Of a stretch of 64,000 nucleotides of DNA, positions 1 through 8,036 are shown one piece after another. Under the pieces are notes generated by a model that saw only the letters and a program-made list of their open reading frames with translations, searched no databases and was not told the origin of the DNA. The stretch is taken from contig NZ_BNJI01000002.1 in assembly GCF_016587415.1 (NCBI RefSeq), positions 1,116,001 through 1,180,000 on the forward strand, given 5' to 3'. The stretch is from Ktedonobacter sp. SOSP1-85. GTDB taxonomy: Bacteria > Chloroflexota > Ktedonobacteria > Ktedonobacterales > Ktedonobacteraceae. The position numbers and the translations under genes were made by a program. Numbering within the stretch: the stretch's first letter is position 1; the number at the start of each line of letters is the position of its first letter.

Positions 1-1
1 C

Positions 2-100
2 TGGTCCGCCGTGCGCCGCGTCAACGAGCACCTCCAGGTCTTCGGCGCCGCAGAGGACGCAGAGGAAGAGGAGGCGAAGGAGATCCACCTCGCGTTATAG
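2..100 (+). CDS. C-terminal end of an unknown protein (truncated by window edge)
   Basis: An open frame runs from base 2 to a TAG at 98-100 and gives the last 32 residues of a protein that starts outside the window. The visible tail is acidic, with a run of Glu (EDAEEEEAKEI) before the final IHLAL. No domain can be recognised from so little sequence. The codons are GC-rich in the third position, which supports real coding. Confidence 0.5.
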   Translation, partial: WSAVRRVNEHLQVFGAAEDAEEEEAKEIHLAL

Positions 101-134
101 ATTATGTTAAACTGAGGCGGAGATAAACTTAAAT

Positions 135-695
135 ATGCAGAAACCATGGTTGATTATCGTTAATGGCCCGCCGGGAGCGGGCAAGACCACGCTGGCAAAG
201 CGGCTGGCGACCGATCTAAAACTTCCCGTCATTCATCGTGATGAGGTGGCGGAGAAGATATTTGACGCGCTGGATAGCCAGATTCATGGTCGCCCGCCTA
301 TGATTGGACTGGCCAGCTTTCAAATGATGTACTATTTCGCAGGCCAGGTCCTGGCGGCAGGCCAGTCCTTGATTATAGAAGGTTTCTTCCGTCATACAGA
401 GCTAGCGACCAGCGAGTTTTTACATCTGAAGCAAGAGCATGATTTTGCCCCCTTACAGATTCAGTGTAAAGCGGATGGGGACGTGCTACTGGAGCGTTTT
501 CTAGCTCGTATTGGCACGCCGGAGCGGCATCCCTATCACCGTGATGTAGCCTTTGCCGAAAACAACCGGGACATATTCATGCAGGGGCGCCTGGCCGACC
601 TCGCCCTTGGCGGCCCTGTGATCGACCTCGACACCACCAATGTGCGCGACTACGATTATGACAGCTTGCTCCAGGAGATTCGTAGCCGCGACTGA
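135..695 (+). CDS. AAA_33/zeta-toxin-like P-loop kinase
   Basis: This 186-residue protein is a small P-loop NTPase of the kind that phosphorylates small molecules or nucleotides. A Walker A motif GPPGAGKTT sits at residues 11-19, followed by HRDEV near residue 34, which resembles the substrate and lid region of AAA_33 and zeta-type kinases. An Arg-rich stretch near residues 120-137 (ERFLARIGTPERHPYHRD) fits a LID segment. A GGAG lies about 12 bases before the ATG. It stands alone, convergent with the ABC permease on the other strand. The substrate cannot be told from sequence; no antitoxin gene is adjacent, so a zeta-toxin role is not supported. Confidence 0.75.
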   Translation: MQKPWLIIVNGPPGAGKTTLAKRLATDLKLPVIHRDEVAEKIFDALDSQIHGRPPMIGLASFQMMYYFAGQVLAAGQSLIIEGFFRHTELATSEFLHLKQEHDFAPLQIQCKADGDVLLERFLARIGTPERHPYHRDVAFAENNRDIFMQGRLADLALGGPVIDLDTTNVRDYDYDSLLQEIRSRD

Positions 696-780
696 GAATA
701 TGCGGCAGATAGTGGCGTGTCTCGACCTCGTTCTGCTTGAATTTTCTCTCTGTTCTCACCTGGTTTTTTCTGAGGAGAGT

Positions 781-1581
781 TTAGCCAAAAGAATGCCGTT
801 CCTCGGTACGATAAGCCAGGATCGCCAGCACGAAGAATATCACGCTATAGAGGGCGAGCAGCCACACTGCGTCGCCGATTGACCCGGTTTGCACTCCAAC
901 TGCATTCCAGGCAAGCTGGGCCAGTCGATAGAAGGGCGAGTAGGGGGCGATGTTTTGCAAGATATCGGGAAGTTGTGCGAGCGGGACGAAAACCCCCGAG
1001 GCAAATGCCAGGATGAAAAACGATAGGTTAATGATGGGGGTCGCCCCTGTAGGATTGACCACATTGCCGATGGCAAAGCCTAGTGCGATAAAAGGCAACA
1101 CTCCCAGGAGCAGGGAGGCGATCAGGGTGATCCACGAGATGGCGCTGAGTTGCACGCCGCCGACCACAAAGGCAAAGCCGCTGAGGGCGAGCAGCATTAC
1201 CAGGGCCGACAGCAATGCTGTCACCATTTTAGCCAGGAGGTAGATCGAGGCAGGCAAGGGTGTGGCTCGCATCAGGACATTCACGCGTTGCCCACGCTCA
1301 TTAGCAATGCTCACGCCAAAGGAATAGAGCATGACGCTGATGATACAGTAGGTGCCAACAGCGGCAAGTGCATAGACATGCCTTCTGACGCCATCCTCCA
1401 GACTGTTCGCTTTGCCCAACCCTCCCAGAAGGCTGTAGAGAACGAGAGGTAGCACCAGGCCCGGTACAAGAAAACTGGGGGTGCGCCACAGGCGCAGCAC
1501 TTCTGCCTGCACTTGGTGCCAGAGCATCACCCCCAAAGGGGCGAGTCGTGTGCGAATAGATGATGACGTGTGTGTTGACAT
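781..1581 (-). CDS. ABC-2 type transporter permease
   Basis: The 266-residue protein has about six hydrophobic segments between residues 35 and 260 and the overall shape of an ABC-2 membrane subunit. Its start lies 7 bases after the stop of the ATPase gene at 1589-2539, so the two form one minus-strand operon and very likely one exporter. A short N-terminal cytoplasmic part (about 30 residues) and a short charged C-terminal tail (RTEERHSFG) are typical. The substrate is unknown; DrrB-like drug or lipid export is the usual role of this arrangement. Confidence 0.85.
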   Translation of the reverse strand: MSTHTSSSIRTRLAPLGVMLWHQVQAEVLRLWRTPSFLVPGLVLPLVLYSLLGGLGKANSLEDGVRRHVYALAAVGTYCIISVMLYSFGVSIANERGQRVNVLMRATPLPASIYLLAKMVTALLSALVMLLALSGFAFVVGGVQLSAISWITLIASLLLGVLPFIALGFAIGNVVNPTGATPIINLSFFILAFASGVFVPLAQLPDILQNIAPYSPFYRLAQLAWNAVGVQTGSIGDAVWLLALYSVIFFVLAILAYRTEERHSFG

Positions 1582-1588
1582 GCGTTAT

Positions 1589-2539
1589 TCAGGCTCCTTC
1601 TTGCTCTGATTGGTCCTTGGTGAGATGGAAGAAGGCTTCTTCCAGGCTCGCCCCCGTGATCGTTAGATTCGTAATCTCCACCGGCTGGGTGAACAAAGCA
1701 CGCAGCACGGTTTCCAATTTCGGCGTCAGCAAGCTGACATGATGTTCTCCCAATTCAAGTTGTTGCACCGGGAGTTGGGCAAAGAACTCAGGCTGAAGCG
1801 GCTCGCTCATATTGAAAGTGACGCGGTTGTTGGTCACCAGGGCTTTCAGTGCTGCCGGTGAAGCATCGGCACGCACCTGACCATGATCGATGAGGACGAT
1901 CCGTTCGGCCAGGGCATCCGCTTCTTCCAGGTAGTGTGTGGTCAGCAGGATGGTTTTCCCCTGCTGCACAAAAGCGCGAATCTGTTCCCAGAAACGGTGG
2001 CGGGCCTCTACATCGAGTCCAGCGGTGGGCTCATCCAGGAAAAGGACATCGGGATCGCCACAGATGGCCAGCGCGAAATAGAGTCGCTGGCGCTGCCCAC
2101 CAGACAACGTTCCGACTGAAGCCGCTGCTTTCTTCTTCAGACTTGCCATCTCAAGCACCTGGGTGAGGGGCAAGGAATGTGGGTAATAGCTGCGAAAGAG
2201 CGTGATGGTCTCGCTTACCGTGAGGTTGAGCGGCACACCAGATTCCTGCAACATGATGCCACAGCGACTCCGCACTCGGCGATCACGTGGATCGTGGCCA
2301 AGCAAGCGAACCTGGCCGTGGGATGGACGACGCAGGCCCAGCATCAGGCTGATGGCGGTGGTCTTTCCCGCGCCGTTTGGACCAAGCAGCGCCACTACCT
2401 GGCCCTGGGGAATGGCGAAGCTCACTTGTTGCAGAGCCTGTACAACCCCGAAGGACTTTGAGGCGTTTTGCAGTTCGATGGCTGGAATCTGGGACACCGC
2501 TTCCATTGCCTTCGCTGTATCAGTGGGCGAAGCGATCAT
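1589..2539 (-). CDS. ABC transporter ATP-binding subunit (DrrA/CcmA type)
   Basis: This 316-residue protein carries Walker A GPNGAGKT at residues 53-60, signature LSGGQ at 145-149 and Walker B VLFLDE at 165-170, followed by a roughly 100-residue C-terminal extension as in DrrA-like export ATPases. A GTG lies three codons further upstream, but AGGAGG overlaps it; the ATG at 2539 has AGGAGG at an 8-base spacing and is preferred. It is encoded directly before the permease at 781-1581 and should energise it. A 60-residue membrane peptide gene precedes it on the same strand. Confidence 0.88.
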   Translation of the reverse strand: MIASPTDTAKAMEAVSQIPAIELQNASKSFGVVQALQQVSFAIPQGQVVALLGPNGAGKTTAISLMLGLRRPSHGQVRLLGHDPRDRRVRSRCGIMLQESGVPLNLTVSETITLFRSYYPHSLPLTQVLEMASLKKKAAASVGTLSGGQRQRLYFALAICGDPDVLFLDEPTAGLDVEARHRFWEQIRAFVQQGKTILLTTHYLEEADALAERIVLIDHGQVRADASPAALKALVTNNRVTFNMSEPLQPEFFAQLPVQQLELGEHHVSLLTPKLETVLRALFTQPVEITNLTITGASLEEAFFHLTKDQSEQEGA

Positions 2540-2565
2540 TGTGCGCACCTCCTGTGATCTCAGAG

Positions 2566-2748
2566 TTATTCATCGCTCTCGTTCTCTTGTACTTTGTGCC
2601 GCATTTTGAACAGGACGCGCAAGAAGACGAAGGCAAGAAGGGCGAGAAGGATGATTGTCAGGGGTTGCGCCTTCCCGGCAGCAACCATGCGATACACCAG
2701 ATAAGCTGCGAGGGCAAGGATAATCCCAAGCGTGAGAAGAGGTGGCAA
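2566..2748 (-). CDS. Small two-helix membrane protein
   Basis: A 60-residue open frame with a TTG start encodes two hydrophobic segments (about residues 5-23 and 31-48) followed by a basic then acidic tail (KMRHKVQENESDE). It ends 26 bases before the ABC ATPase start on the same strand, so it could be the first gene of that operon. No clear ribosome binding site precedes the TTG, which lowers confidence. No family is recognised. Confidence 0.45.
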   Translation of the reverse strand: MPPLLTLGIILALAAYLVYRMVAAGKAQPLTIILLALLAFVFLRVLFKMRHKVQENESDE

Positions 2749-2823
2749 GCGTAATAGCTGGCATCAGGCTGTAAGCGGGTATGAGAAGCTTTCCTAACCT
2801 ACAAAAGAAGGTGGTATTTTAGC

Positions 2824-3354
2824 ATGACTCCGTTTGCTGGTTCTTCTATTGCGGTGGTTCGTCCAGAGGAGGCATTGCCTGAGCTGATAGCGCTGTTGCG
2901 AGACACTGTGGATTCAGGTGCCTCTGTAGGCTTTATCCCACCCTTGGGCGAGGACGAGGCGCGCCAGTACTGGCAGGGGGTCTTCCGCAATATGGCGCAG
3001 GGTACGCATATTTTGCTCGTTGCGCGTGAAGATGGGCGCGTTGTTGGTAGTGTGCAGTTGGAACTGGCAACAAAAGCCAACGCTCTACATCGAGCCGAGG
3101 TGCAGAAGCTCTTCGTCTTGCAGAGCCAGCGCCGTCGCGGCACGGGGCGCGCTCTTATGCAGGCAATCGAACAGGTGGCACGCGAGCATAAGCGTACGCT
3201 GCTCGTGCTGGATACGCGTGAGGGCGATGTCGCCGAGAAGCTCTATCGTAAGCTTGGCTATCAAGAGGTCGGCGTTATTCCCGCCTATGCCCTGAACGCG
3301 AACGGCGAACTGGACGGAACCATCATCTTCTATAAAACGCTCCTGCTCGCGTAA
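2824..3354 (+). CDS. GNAT family N-acetyltransferase
   Basis: The 176-residue protein has the GNAT core: a central strand VGSVQLEL, then LFVLQSQRRRGTGRALMQAIEQ, whose QRRRGTG matches the acetyl-CoA pyrophosphate loop (Q/RxxGxG/A), and the C-terminal KLYRKLGYQEVG strand-turn. It probably moves an acetyl group from acetyl-CoA to a small amine or amino acid; the substrate is unknown. A long palindrome begins 13 bases after the stop. Confidence 0.85.
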   Translation: MTPFAGSSIAVVRPEEALPELIALLRDTVDSGASVGFIPPLGEDEARQYWQGVFRNMAQGTHILLVAREDGRVVGSVQLELATKANALHRAEVQKLFVLQSQRRRGTGRALMQAIEQVAREHKRTLLVLDTREGDVAEKLYRKLGYQEVGVIPAYALNANGELDGTIIFYKTLLLA

Positions 3355-3367
3355 GGCTTGAAATTTT

Positions 3368-3439
3368 CAAGGCAGAATAAAAGGTCGGGTTATCTGGAAG
3401 CAGCACTTCCAGATAACCTGACCTTTTATTCTGTCCTTG
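3368..3439. terminator. Long near-perfect palindrome behind the GNAT gene
   Basis: Arms at 3368-3400 and 3406-3439 are complementary apart from one mismatch and one extra base, with a 5-base loop (cagca). It starts 13 bases after the GNAT stop and lies before the TetR promoter region. RNA from either strand would form a stem of about 33 bp, so a bidirectional terminator or mRNA end is likely. Confidence 0.7.
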
Positions 3440-3482
3440 ACTTTTAGCCTCCAAAGATATACGCTATGACCAGATAAGCATG

Positions 3483-3508
3483 ATGACTAAATTTGATGGT
3501 TTGGTCAT
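3483..3508. promoter_or_regulatory. Putative TetR operator
   Basis: ATGACTAAA at 3483-3491 and TTTGGTCAT at 3500-3508 form an inverted repeat with 8 of 9 bases matched and an 8-base spacer. It lies 23 bases before the TTG start of the TetR gene and its operon with an ABC exporter, the usual place for an autoregulatory TetR site. That this protein binds it is inferred from position. Confidence 0.5.
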
Positions 3509-3530
3509 GAAATAAAAGAGGAGATAGAGA

Positions 3531-4265
3531 TTGCCGAGTTTAGATGAGAAGGAGCAGGAGAGAGGCGAGGAACGTTCACGACGCCATGCGCGTGCGGATC
3601 GTATTCTGGATGCCGCGAAGGAACTGTTACAACGCTGGGGATACAAAAAGACGACAATTGACGATATCGCGAAACAGGCCAATGTGGCGAAGGGAACAAT
3701 CTATCTGCACTGGAAGACACGTGAGGTACTCTTTGAGGCGCTGCTGGTACGTGAGTGGCTGTCCGTCCTCGCGGATCTCCGGCAGCGACTCGCAAGCGAT
3801 CCTACCGGTGTGATGCTCAGTTCCCTGACCAGGCACCTGGTTTTGATTGCCGTCGACAATTCATTGTTTCGGGCCGTGCTGCTACGTGATACTGAGACGC
3901 TGGGTGACTTGATCCACTCCGGCGCGGGACAAAATCTCGTACAGATCCGCCTGGGAACATCTATGCCATACCTGGAACTGTTATACGATAATGGTCTGTT
4001 GCGTAGCGACATCGATATGGAGACGCAGATTAAGATGATCTCGGCTATCAATATCGGTTTCTTTGTCGCAGACAGGTTCTTGCCGCCTGGTTCTCGCCTG
4101 GCGCCTGAAGAGCTAGCGGAGGCGCTCGCGTTAACGCTGCACCGCACCTTCGAACCGGAAGAGCCGCCTGCTCCCGAGGCCCTTGATAAAGCAATGCAAA
4201 TCTTTAATCAATTACTGGACCAATTTGCCAACGCCATCGCGCGCCAATATAAGGAGATAGAATAG
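3531..4265 (+). CDS. TetR/AcrR family transcriptional regulator
   Basis: The 244-residue protein begins with a TetR helix-turn-helix (TIDDIAKQANVAKGTIYLHW, about residues 42-61) after a charged leader, followed by a helical ligand-binding region. The TTG start is chosen because AGAGGAG precedes it at a 7-base spacing. It ends 2 bases before the ABC ATPase gene and probably represses its own operon, which encodes an exporter; the inverted repeat at 3483-3508 is a candidate operator. The inducer would be expected to be a substrate of the exporter, but that is inference. Confidence 0.88.
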   Translation: MPSLDEKEQERGEERSRRHARADRILDAAKELLQRWGYKKTTIDDIAKQANVAKGTIYLHWKTREVLFEALLVREWLSVLADLRQRLASDPTGVMLSSLTRHLVLIAVDNSLFRAVLLRDTETLGDLIHSGAGQNLVQIRLGTSMPYLELLYDNGLLRSDIDMETQIKMISAINIGFFVADRFLPPGSRLAPEELAEALALTLHRTFEPEEPPAPEALDKAMQIFNQLLDQFANAIARQYKEIE

Positions 4266-4267
4266 CC

Positions 4268-5200
4268 ATGACAATTGCGATTGAAGTCGCTGGCCTGGTC
4301 AAAGCGTTTGGCCAGACGCGCGCGCTGGATGGACTTAATTTGTCCGTGCGTGCTGGTGAGGTGCATGGCTTCCTGGGTCCCAACGGAGCCGGAAAAACCA
4401 CGACCTTGCGTATACTGCTCGGTCTGTTACGTGCCAATGCTGGCTCTGTTCGGCTGCTCGATGGGGACCCGTGGGAGGATGCTATCAAGCTGCACCGCCG
4501 TCTCGCCTATGTGCCCGGCGATGTCACTCTCTGGCCCAACTTCTCTGGCGGCGAGGTGATTGACCTGCTTGGTCGCTTGCGAGGCGGCCTTAACCCGCAA
4601 CGTCGTGCGGAACTGTTGGAGCGATTTGAGCTTGATCCAAGGAAGAAAGCCCGTACCTACTCGAAAGGGAACCGGCAGAAGGTTGCCCTGGTCGCGGCGC
4701 TGGCTTCCGATGTGGAGCTTCTCATTTTGGATGAGCCAACCTCCGGTCTCGACCCACTCATGGAGGCTGTGTTCCGTGATTGCATCGCGGAGGAGCGTCG
4801 GAAGGGGCGTACCGTATTGCTCTCCAGTCATATTCTCGACGAGGTGGAAGCACTCTGCGACCGGGTTAGCATCATTCGCAATGGTCGGACGGTGGAGAGT
4901 GGGACGCTGGCCGAACTACGCCACCTCACACGAACCTCGCTCAGGGCTGAACTGGCAAAGGTACCATCCGGGTTGGCCGAGTTGCCCGGCGTGCATGATT
5001 TGCGGGTCGAGGGGAGCCAGGTGCATTGCGAGGTAGATACCGCTGAGCTGAACAGTGTGCTGCACTACCTTACGTCGCTTGGTCTGCGAAGCCTGGTAAG
5101 CCAGCCACCGACTTTGGAGGAATTGTTCTTGAGGCATTACCAGGCACAGGAATCGGCGGATAATGGTTCGCGTAGCAGGTCCATGGAGATATCCAAATGA
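4268..5200 (+). CDS. ABC transporter ATP-binding subunit
   Basis: This 310-residue ATPase has Walker A GPNGAGKTT at residues 37-45, a variant signature YSKGNRQKV near residue 138, and Walker B LLILDEPTSGLDP near residue 157. The SKGNRQK form of the signature and the C-terminal extension are typical of export ATPases paired with large ABC-2 permeases. AGGAG precedes the ATG. It follows the TetR gene by 2 bases and overlaps the permease gene by 4 bases (ATGA), so the three are co-transcribed and probably translationally coupled. Confidence 0.88.
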   Translation: MTIAIEVAGLVKAFGQTRALDGLNLSVRAGEVHGFLGPNGAGKTTTLRILLGLLRANAGSVRLLDGDPWEDAIKLHRRLAYVPGDVTLWPNFSGGEVIDLLGRLRGGLNPQRRAELLERFELDPRKKARTYSKGNRQKVALVAALASDVELLILDEPTSGLDPLMEAVFRDCIAEERRKGRTVLLSSHILDEVEALCDRVSIIRNGRTVESGTLAELRHLTRTSLRAELAKVPSGLAELPGVHDLRVEGSQVHCEVDTAELNSVLHYLTSLGLRSLVSQPPTLEELFLRHYQAQESADNGSRSRSMEISK

Positions 5201-6789
5201 AGACATTTGTTGGCACCGGCTCACTGATTCGCTTGATCTTGCGGCGGGATCGGCTCATACTCCTTATCTGGATGGTGGCATTGGCTGCTCTTACGGTCGG
5301 CGTCGCGGCGGCCTTGCCCAAAACATATCCCACTGTTGAGGCACGCCAGGCATTTGCCAATGAGACAACAAACAATCCAACGGAGATCATAATGATCGGA
5401 CCCGTGTTTGACTCATCCATTGGTGGGATTACAGCCTGGCGGACACGAGGCTGGGGCTTACTTGGTTTTGGCCTGGCAAGCCTGCTCACGGTTATTCGCC
5501 ATACCCGCACAGAAGAGGAATCTGGCCGACGTGAACTGCTGGGTTCGACCGTGGTTGGTCGGCATGCGGCGTTATCGGCCAGCCTGATCGTGACGCTTGC
5601 CGCTAACCTGGTGGCGGCTGCTCTTATCGCCTGTGGGTTGCTTGGCCTGGGTCTTCCGCCCGCCGGATCTATAGCGCTAGGCTTATCGTTCGCCGCCGCC
5701 GGGTGGATTTTCGCCGCAATCGCAGGCGTAGCGGCTCAGTTGACGACAAGCGCCGGAAGTGCCAGGGGCATCGCGGGCGCCTTTCTGGCTCTGCTCTATG
5801 TATTGCGCGCCTTGGGTGATGTGCGCGGAGCCTCCTGGTTGGTATGGGTGTCGCCGTTCAGTTGGGCTGAAAATGTTCATCCCTTCGCTCACGAATCCTG
5901 GGGCTTCTTCGTACCTATGCTTGGCCTTGCCATCATACTCATTGTTGTGGCCTATACACTTGCCTCACGACGCGACCTTGGCGCTGGCTTGCTGCCATCA
6001 CGGCTCGCCTCTGCTACGGCCTCACCAGGCTTGCGTAACTCACCTGCTCTGGCCTGGCGACTACACCGAGGGACGCTGCTTATCTGGGTTATCGCCTTTG
6101 CAGGGTTTGGTGCGGCTCTAGGTGGTGTCGCTCAGAGCGCGACAGAGCAGTTGAACGCCAGTAGCCAGCTTAACGCGCTGATTGCCAATGTAGGCACTAA
6201 CGCGCGCCCGGTCGATGGCTTCTTCGCCTTGATCATCTATCTCCTGACCCAGGCTCTCTCAGTATATGCAATCCAAACCACGCTCCGGCTGCGCTCTGAA
6301 GAGATGGCGACGCATGCTGATCTTGTCCTGGCGACCCCAGTTAGTCGTGTACAGTGGGTGACCAGTCATCTGCTTCTGGCGCTTGCTGGTCCAGCGGTTG
6401 TATTGGGCGCGCTTGGCCTGGCGATGGGCCTTGTATATGGATTGAGCACGGGCGACGTAGCTTATGAGCTCCCGCGCCTCCTGCTTGCTACGCTCGTACG
6501 ACTGCCCTCAATCTGGGTGCTAGTCGGGATTACGGTGGCGTTATACGGTTTCTGGCCTCGTGTGGCAGGGTTCCTGAGTTGGGTTATACTGGCGGGTTTC
6601 CTGGTCCTGGAACTACCTGTTGAACTGCATCTAGCAAACTCACTCATATTGATCATCTCACCGTTTGTCTACGCCCCCCGTCTGCCAGCCGCGCAACTGA
6701 GCATCGCGCCCCTCGTTGGTCTGATCGGTGTAGCCGCGATACTCACCGTTGCCGGGCTGTTCGGATTCCAGCGCCGGGATCTTGACTAA
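5197..6789 (+). CDS. ABC exporter permease, polyketide-exporter type
   Basis: The 530-residue protein consists of two similar membrane halves of about six helices each, separated by a loop near residues 255-285. This double-length ABC-2 permease is the type annotated as exporter of polyketide antibiotics in actinobacteria and Chloroflexota. It overlaps the ATPase gene by 4 bases. With TetR control it probably gives inducible export of a hydrophobic compound, perhaps an antibiotic. The substrate cannot be read from sequence. Confidence 0.85.
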   Translation: MKTFVGTGSLIRLILRRDRLILLIWMVALAALTVGVAAALPKTYPTVEARQAFANETTNNPTEIIMIGPVFDSSIGGITAWRTRGWGLLGFGLASLLTVIRHTRTEEESGRRELLGSTVVGRHAALSASLIVTLAANLVAAALIACGLLGLGLPPAGSIALGLSFAAAGWIFAAIAGVAAQLTTSAGSARGIAGAFLALLYVLRALGDVRGASWLVWVSPFSWAENVHPFAHESWGFFVPMLGLAIILIVVAYTLASRRDLGAGLLPSRLASATASPGLRNSPALAWRLHRGTLLIWVIAFAGFGAALGGVAQSATEQLNASSQLNALIANVGTNARPVDGFFALIIYLLTQALSVYAIQTTLRLRSEEMATHADLVLATPVSRVQWVTSHLLLALAGPAVVLGALGLAMGLVYGLSTGDVAYELPRLLLATLVRLPSIWVLVGITVALYGFWPRVAGFLSWVILAGFLVLELPVELHLANSLILIISPFVYAPRLPAAQLSIAPLVGLIGVAAILTVAGLFGFQRRDLD

Positions 6790-6824
6790 ATGGCCCGACG
6801 CGTGCTTTAACAGCGTCAGACAGC

Positions 6825-7871
6825 CTATTTCGCGTCCAGGGACTTGTTGAGTTGTTTGACGATGCCTGGTCCTTCGTAGATGAAGCTGGTATAGATCTGG
6901 ATCAGGCTGGCGCCTGCGTCAAACATGCGCCTGGCGTCGTCTGGACCGAAGATGCCGCCGACGCCGATGACAGGAATCTTACCTTCTAGCGCCAGGCAGA
7001 GGTAGCGCACGATCTCCAGGGATCGTGTGTGCAGGGGGCGCCCGCTCAGGCCACCTGCCTCGCTGGTGCTGCGGGTCAGGCCCTCGCGTGAGAGCGTGGT
7101 GTTGGTGGCGATGATGCCGCGAATGCCACGCGCCAGGCAGACTTCAATGACGTCGTCGATCTGCTCCTGGGTGAGGTCGGGCGCGATCTTGACCAGGACT
7201 GGCTTGGGCGTTGTGCCCTTCTCTGCGGCGATGCTCTGTGTTTCCTGGACGACGGCGTGGAGCAGGCGATCCAGTGGCTCTTTATCCTGGAGCTTGCGCA
7301 GGCCGGGCGTGTTGGGTGAACTGACGTTGACGGTGAAGAAGTTGGAGAAGTCGTGCAGCTTGTGAAGGGAGTAGAGATAGTCTTCGATGGCCTCTTCTTG
7401 AGGCGTAACCTTAGATTTGCCGATGCTCCAGCCAATGGGAATCGAGGGGCGAGGAAGTCGGGAGAGGCGTTGCGCAACGGCGTCGGCGCCATCATTGGGA
7501 AAACCCATGCGGTTGATGAGTGCGTCGTTCTCTGAGAAGCGGAAGATGCGTGGCCGCTCATTGCCGGGCTGGGCATAACGCGTCACAGTGCCGGCCTCGA
7601 TAAAGCCAAAGCCCATCGCGGCCAGCGCTGGAAGCGCAATCCCATTCTTGTCAAAGCCGCCCGCCAGGCCAACCGGGTTGGGAAAGTGTACGCCAAAGAC
7701 ATCGCGTGCCAGGCCGTGTGAGTTGTACGCGTTGGCTACTTCGATAGTCTTGAGCAGGGCCGGATAGTGAGAGATCCAGGCCAGGCGATTCATCAACCAG
7801 TGGTGCGCGTCCTCCGGGTCACCAGCGGATAAGCGATACATAACAGGGCGAATAAGGGCTTTATATAGCAT
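6825..7871 (-). CDS. pyrD: Dihydroorotate dehydrogenase (quinone), class 2
   Basis: The 348-residue protein is a class 2 PyrD, which oxidises dihydroorotate to orotate in pyrimidine synthesis and passes electrons to membrane quinone. Seen are the N-terminal amphipathic region (PEDAHHWLMNRLAW), the FMN-site segment LAGGFDKNGIALPALAAMGF, NVSSPNTPGLR with the class 2 catalytic serine region, and GVGGIFGPDDARRMFDAGAS at the phosphate site. It is divergent from pyrC at 8037, so two steps of the same pathway share an intergenic region that contains a perfect palindrome. Confidence 0.95.
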   Translation of the reverse strand: MLYKALIRPVMYRLSAGDPEDAHHWLMNRLAWISHYPALLKTIEVANAYNSHGLARDVFGVHFPNPVGLAGGFDKNGIALPALAAMGFGFIEAGTVTRYAQPGNERPRIFRFSENDALINRMGFPNDGADAVAQRLSRLPRPSIPIGWSIGKSKVTPQEEAIEDYLYSLHKLHDFSNFFTVNVSSPNTPGLRKLQDKEPLDRLLHAVVQETQSIAAEKGTTPKPVLVKIAPDLTQEQIDDVIEVCLARGIRGIIATNTTLSREGLTRSTSEAGGLSGRPLHTRSLEIVRYLCLALEGKIPVIGVGGIFGPDDARRMFDAGASLIQIYTSFIYEGPGIVKQLNKSLDAK

Positions 7872-7956
7872 GGACTTCTATCTCTCCAAACTCATCAAGC
7901 AATAGAACAGCGTTTCAAGTATAATGGTAATTCAAGAAATGGGCAATAGGAGGTGA

Positions 7957-8007
7957 GTGTATGGGTTCTGTTTGCTGGCCTCCGGCCAGCAAACAGAACC
8001 CATACAC
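7957..8007. repeat. Perfect palindrome between pyrD and pyrC
   Basis: Arms of 24 bp at 7957-7980 and 7984-8007 are perfectly complementary around a 3-base loop (tcc). Unlike most such palindromes in the window it lies between two gene starts, 86 bases from pyrD and 29 bases from pyrC, so it would be in the 5' leader of pyrC or act on both promoters. Confidence 0.85.
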
Positions 8008-8036
8008 TTGACTCAGGTATAGAAGGAGAGATGGAT

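Noticed and set aside
135..695. Zeta toxin of a toxin-antitoxin pair
   Set aside because: The fold fits, but no antitoxin gene lies beside it and the protein is shorter than typical zeta toxins.
7953..8036. Longer pyrC start at a GTG
   Set aside because: It would translate the palindrome, and the ATG at 8037 has AAGGAG at the right distance.
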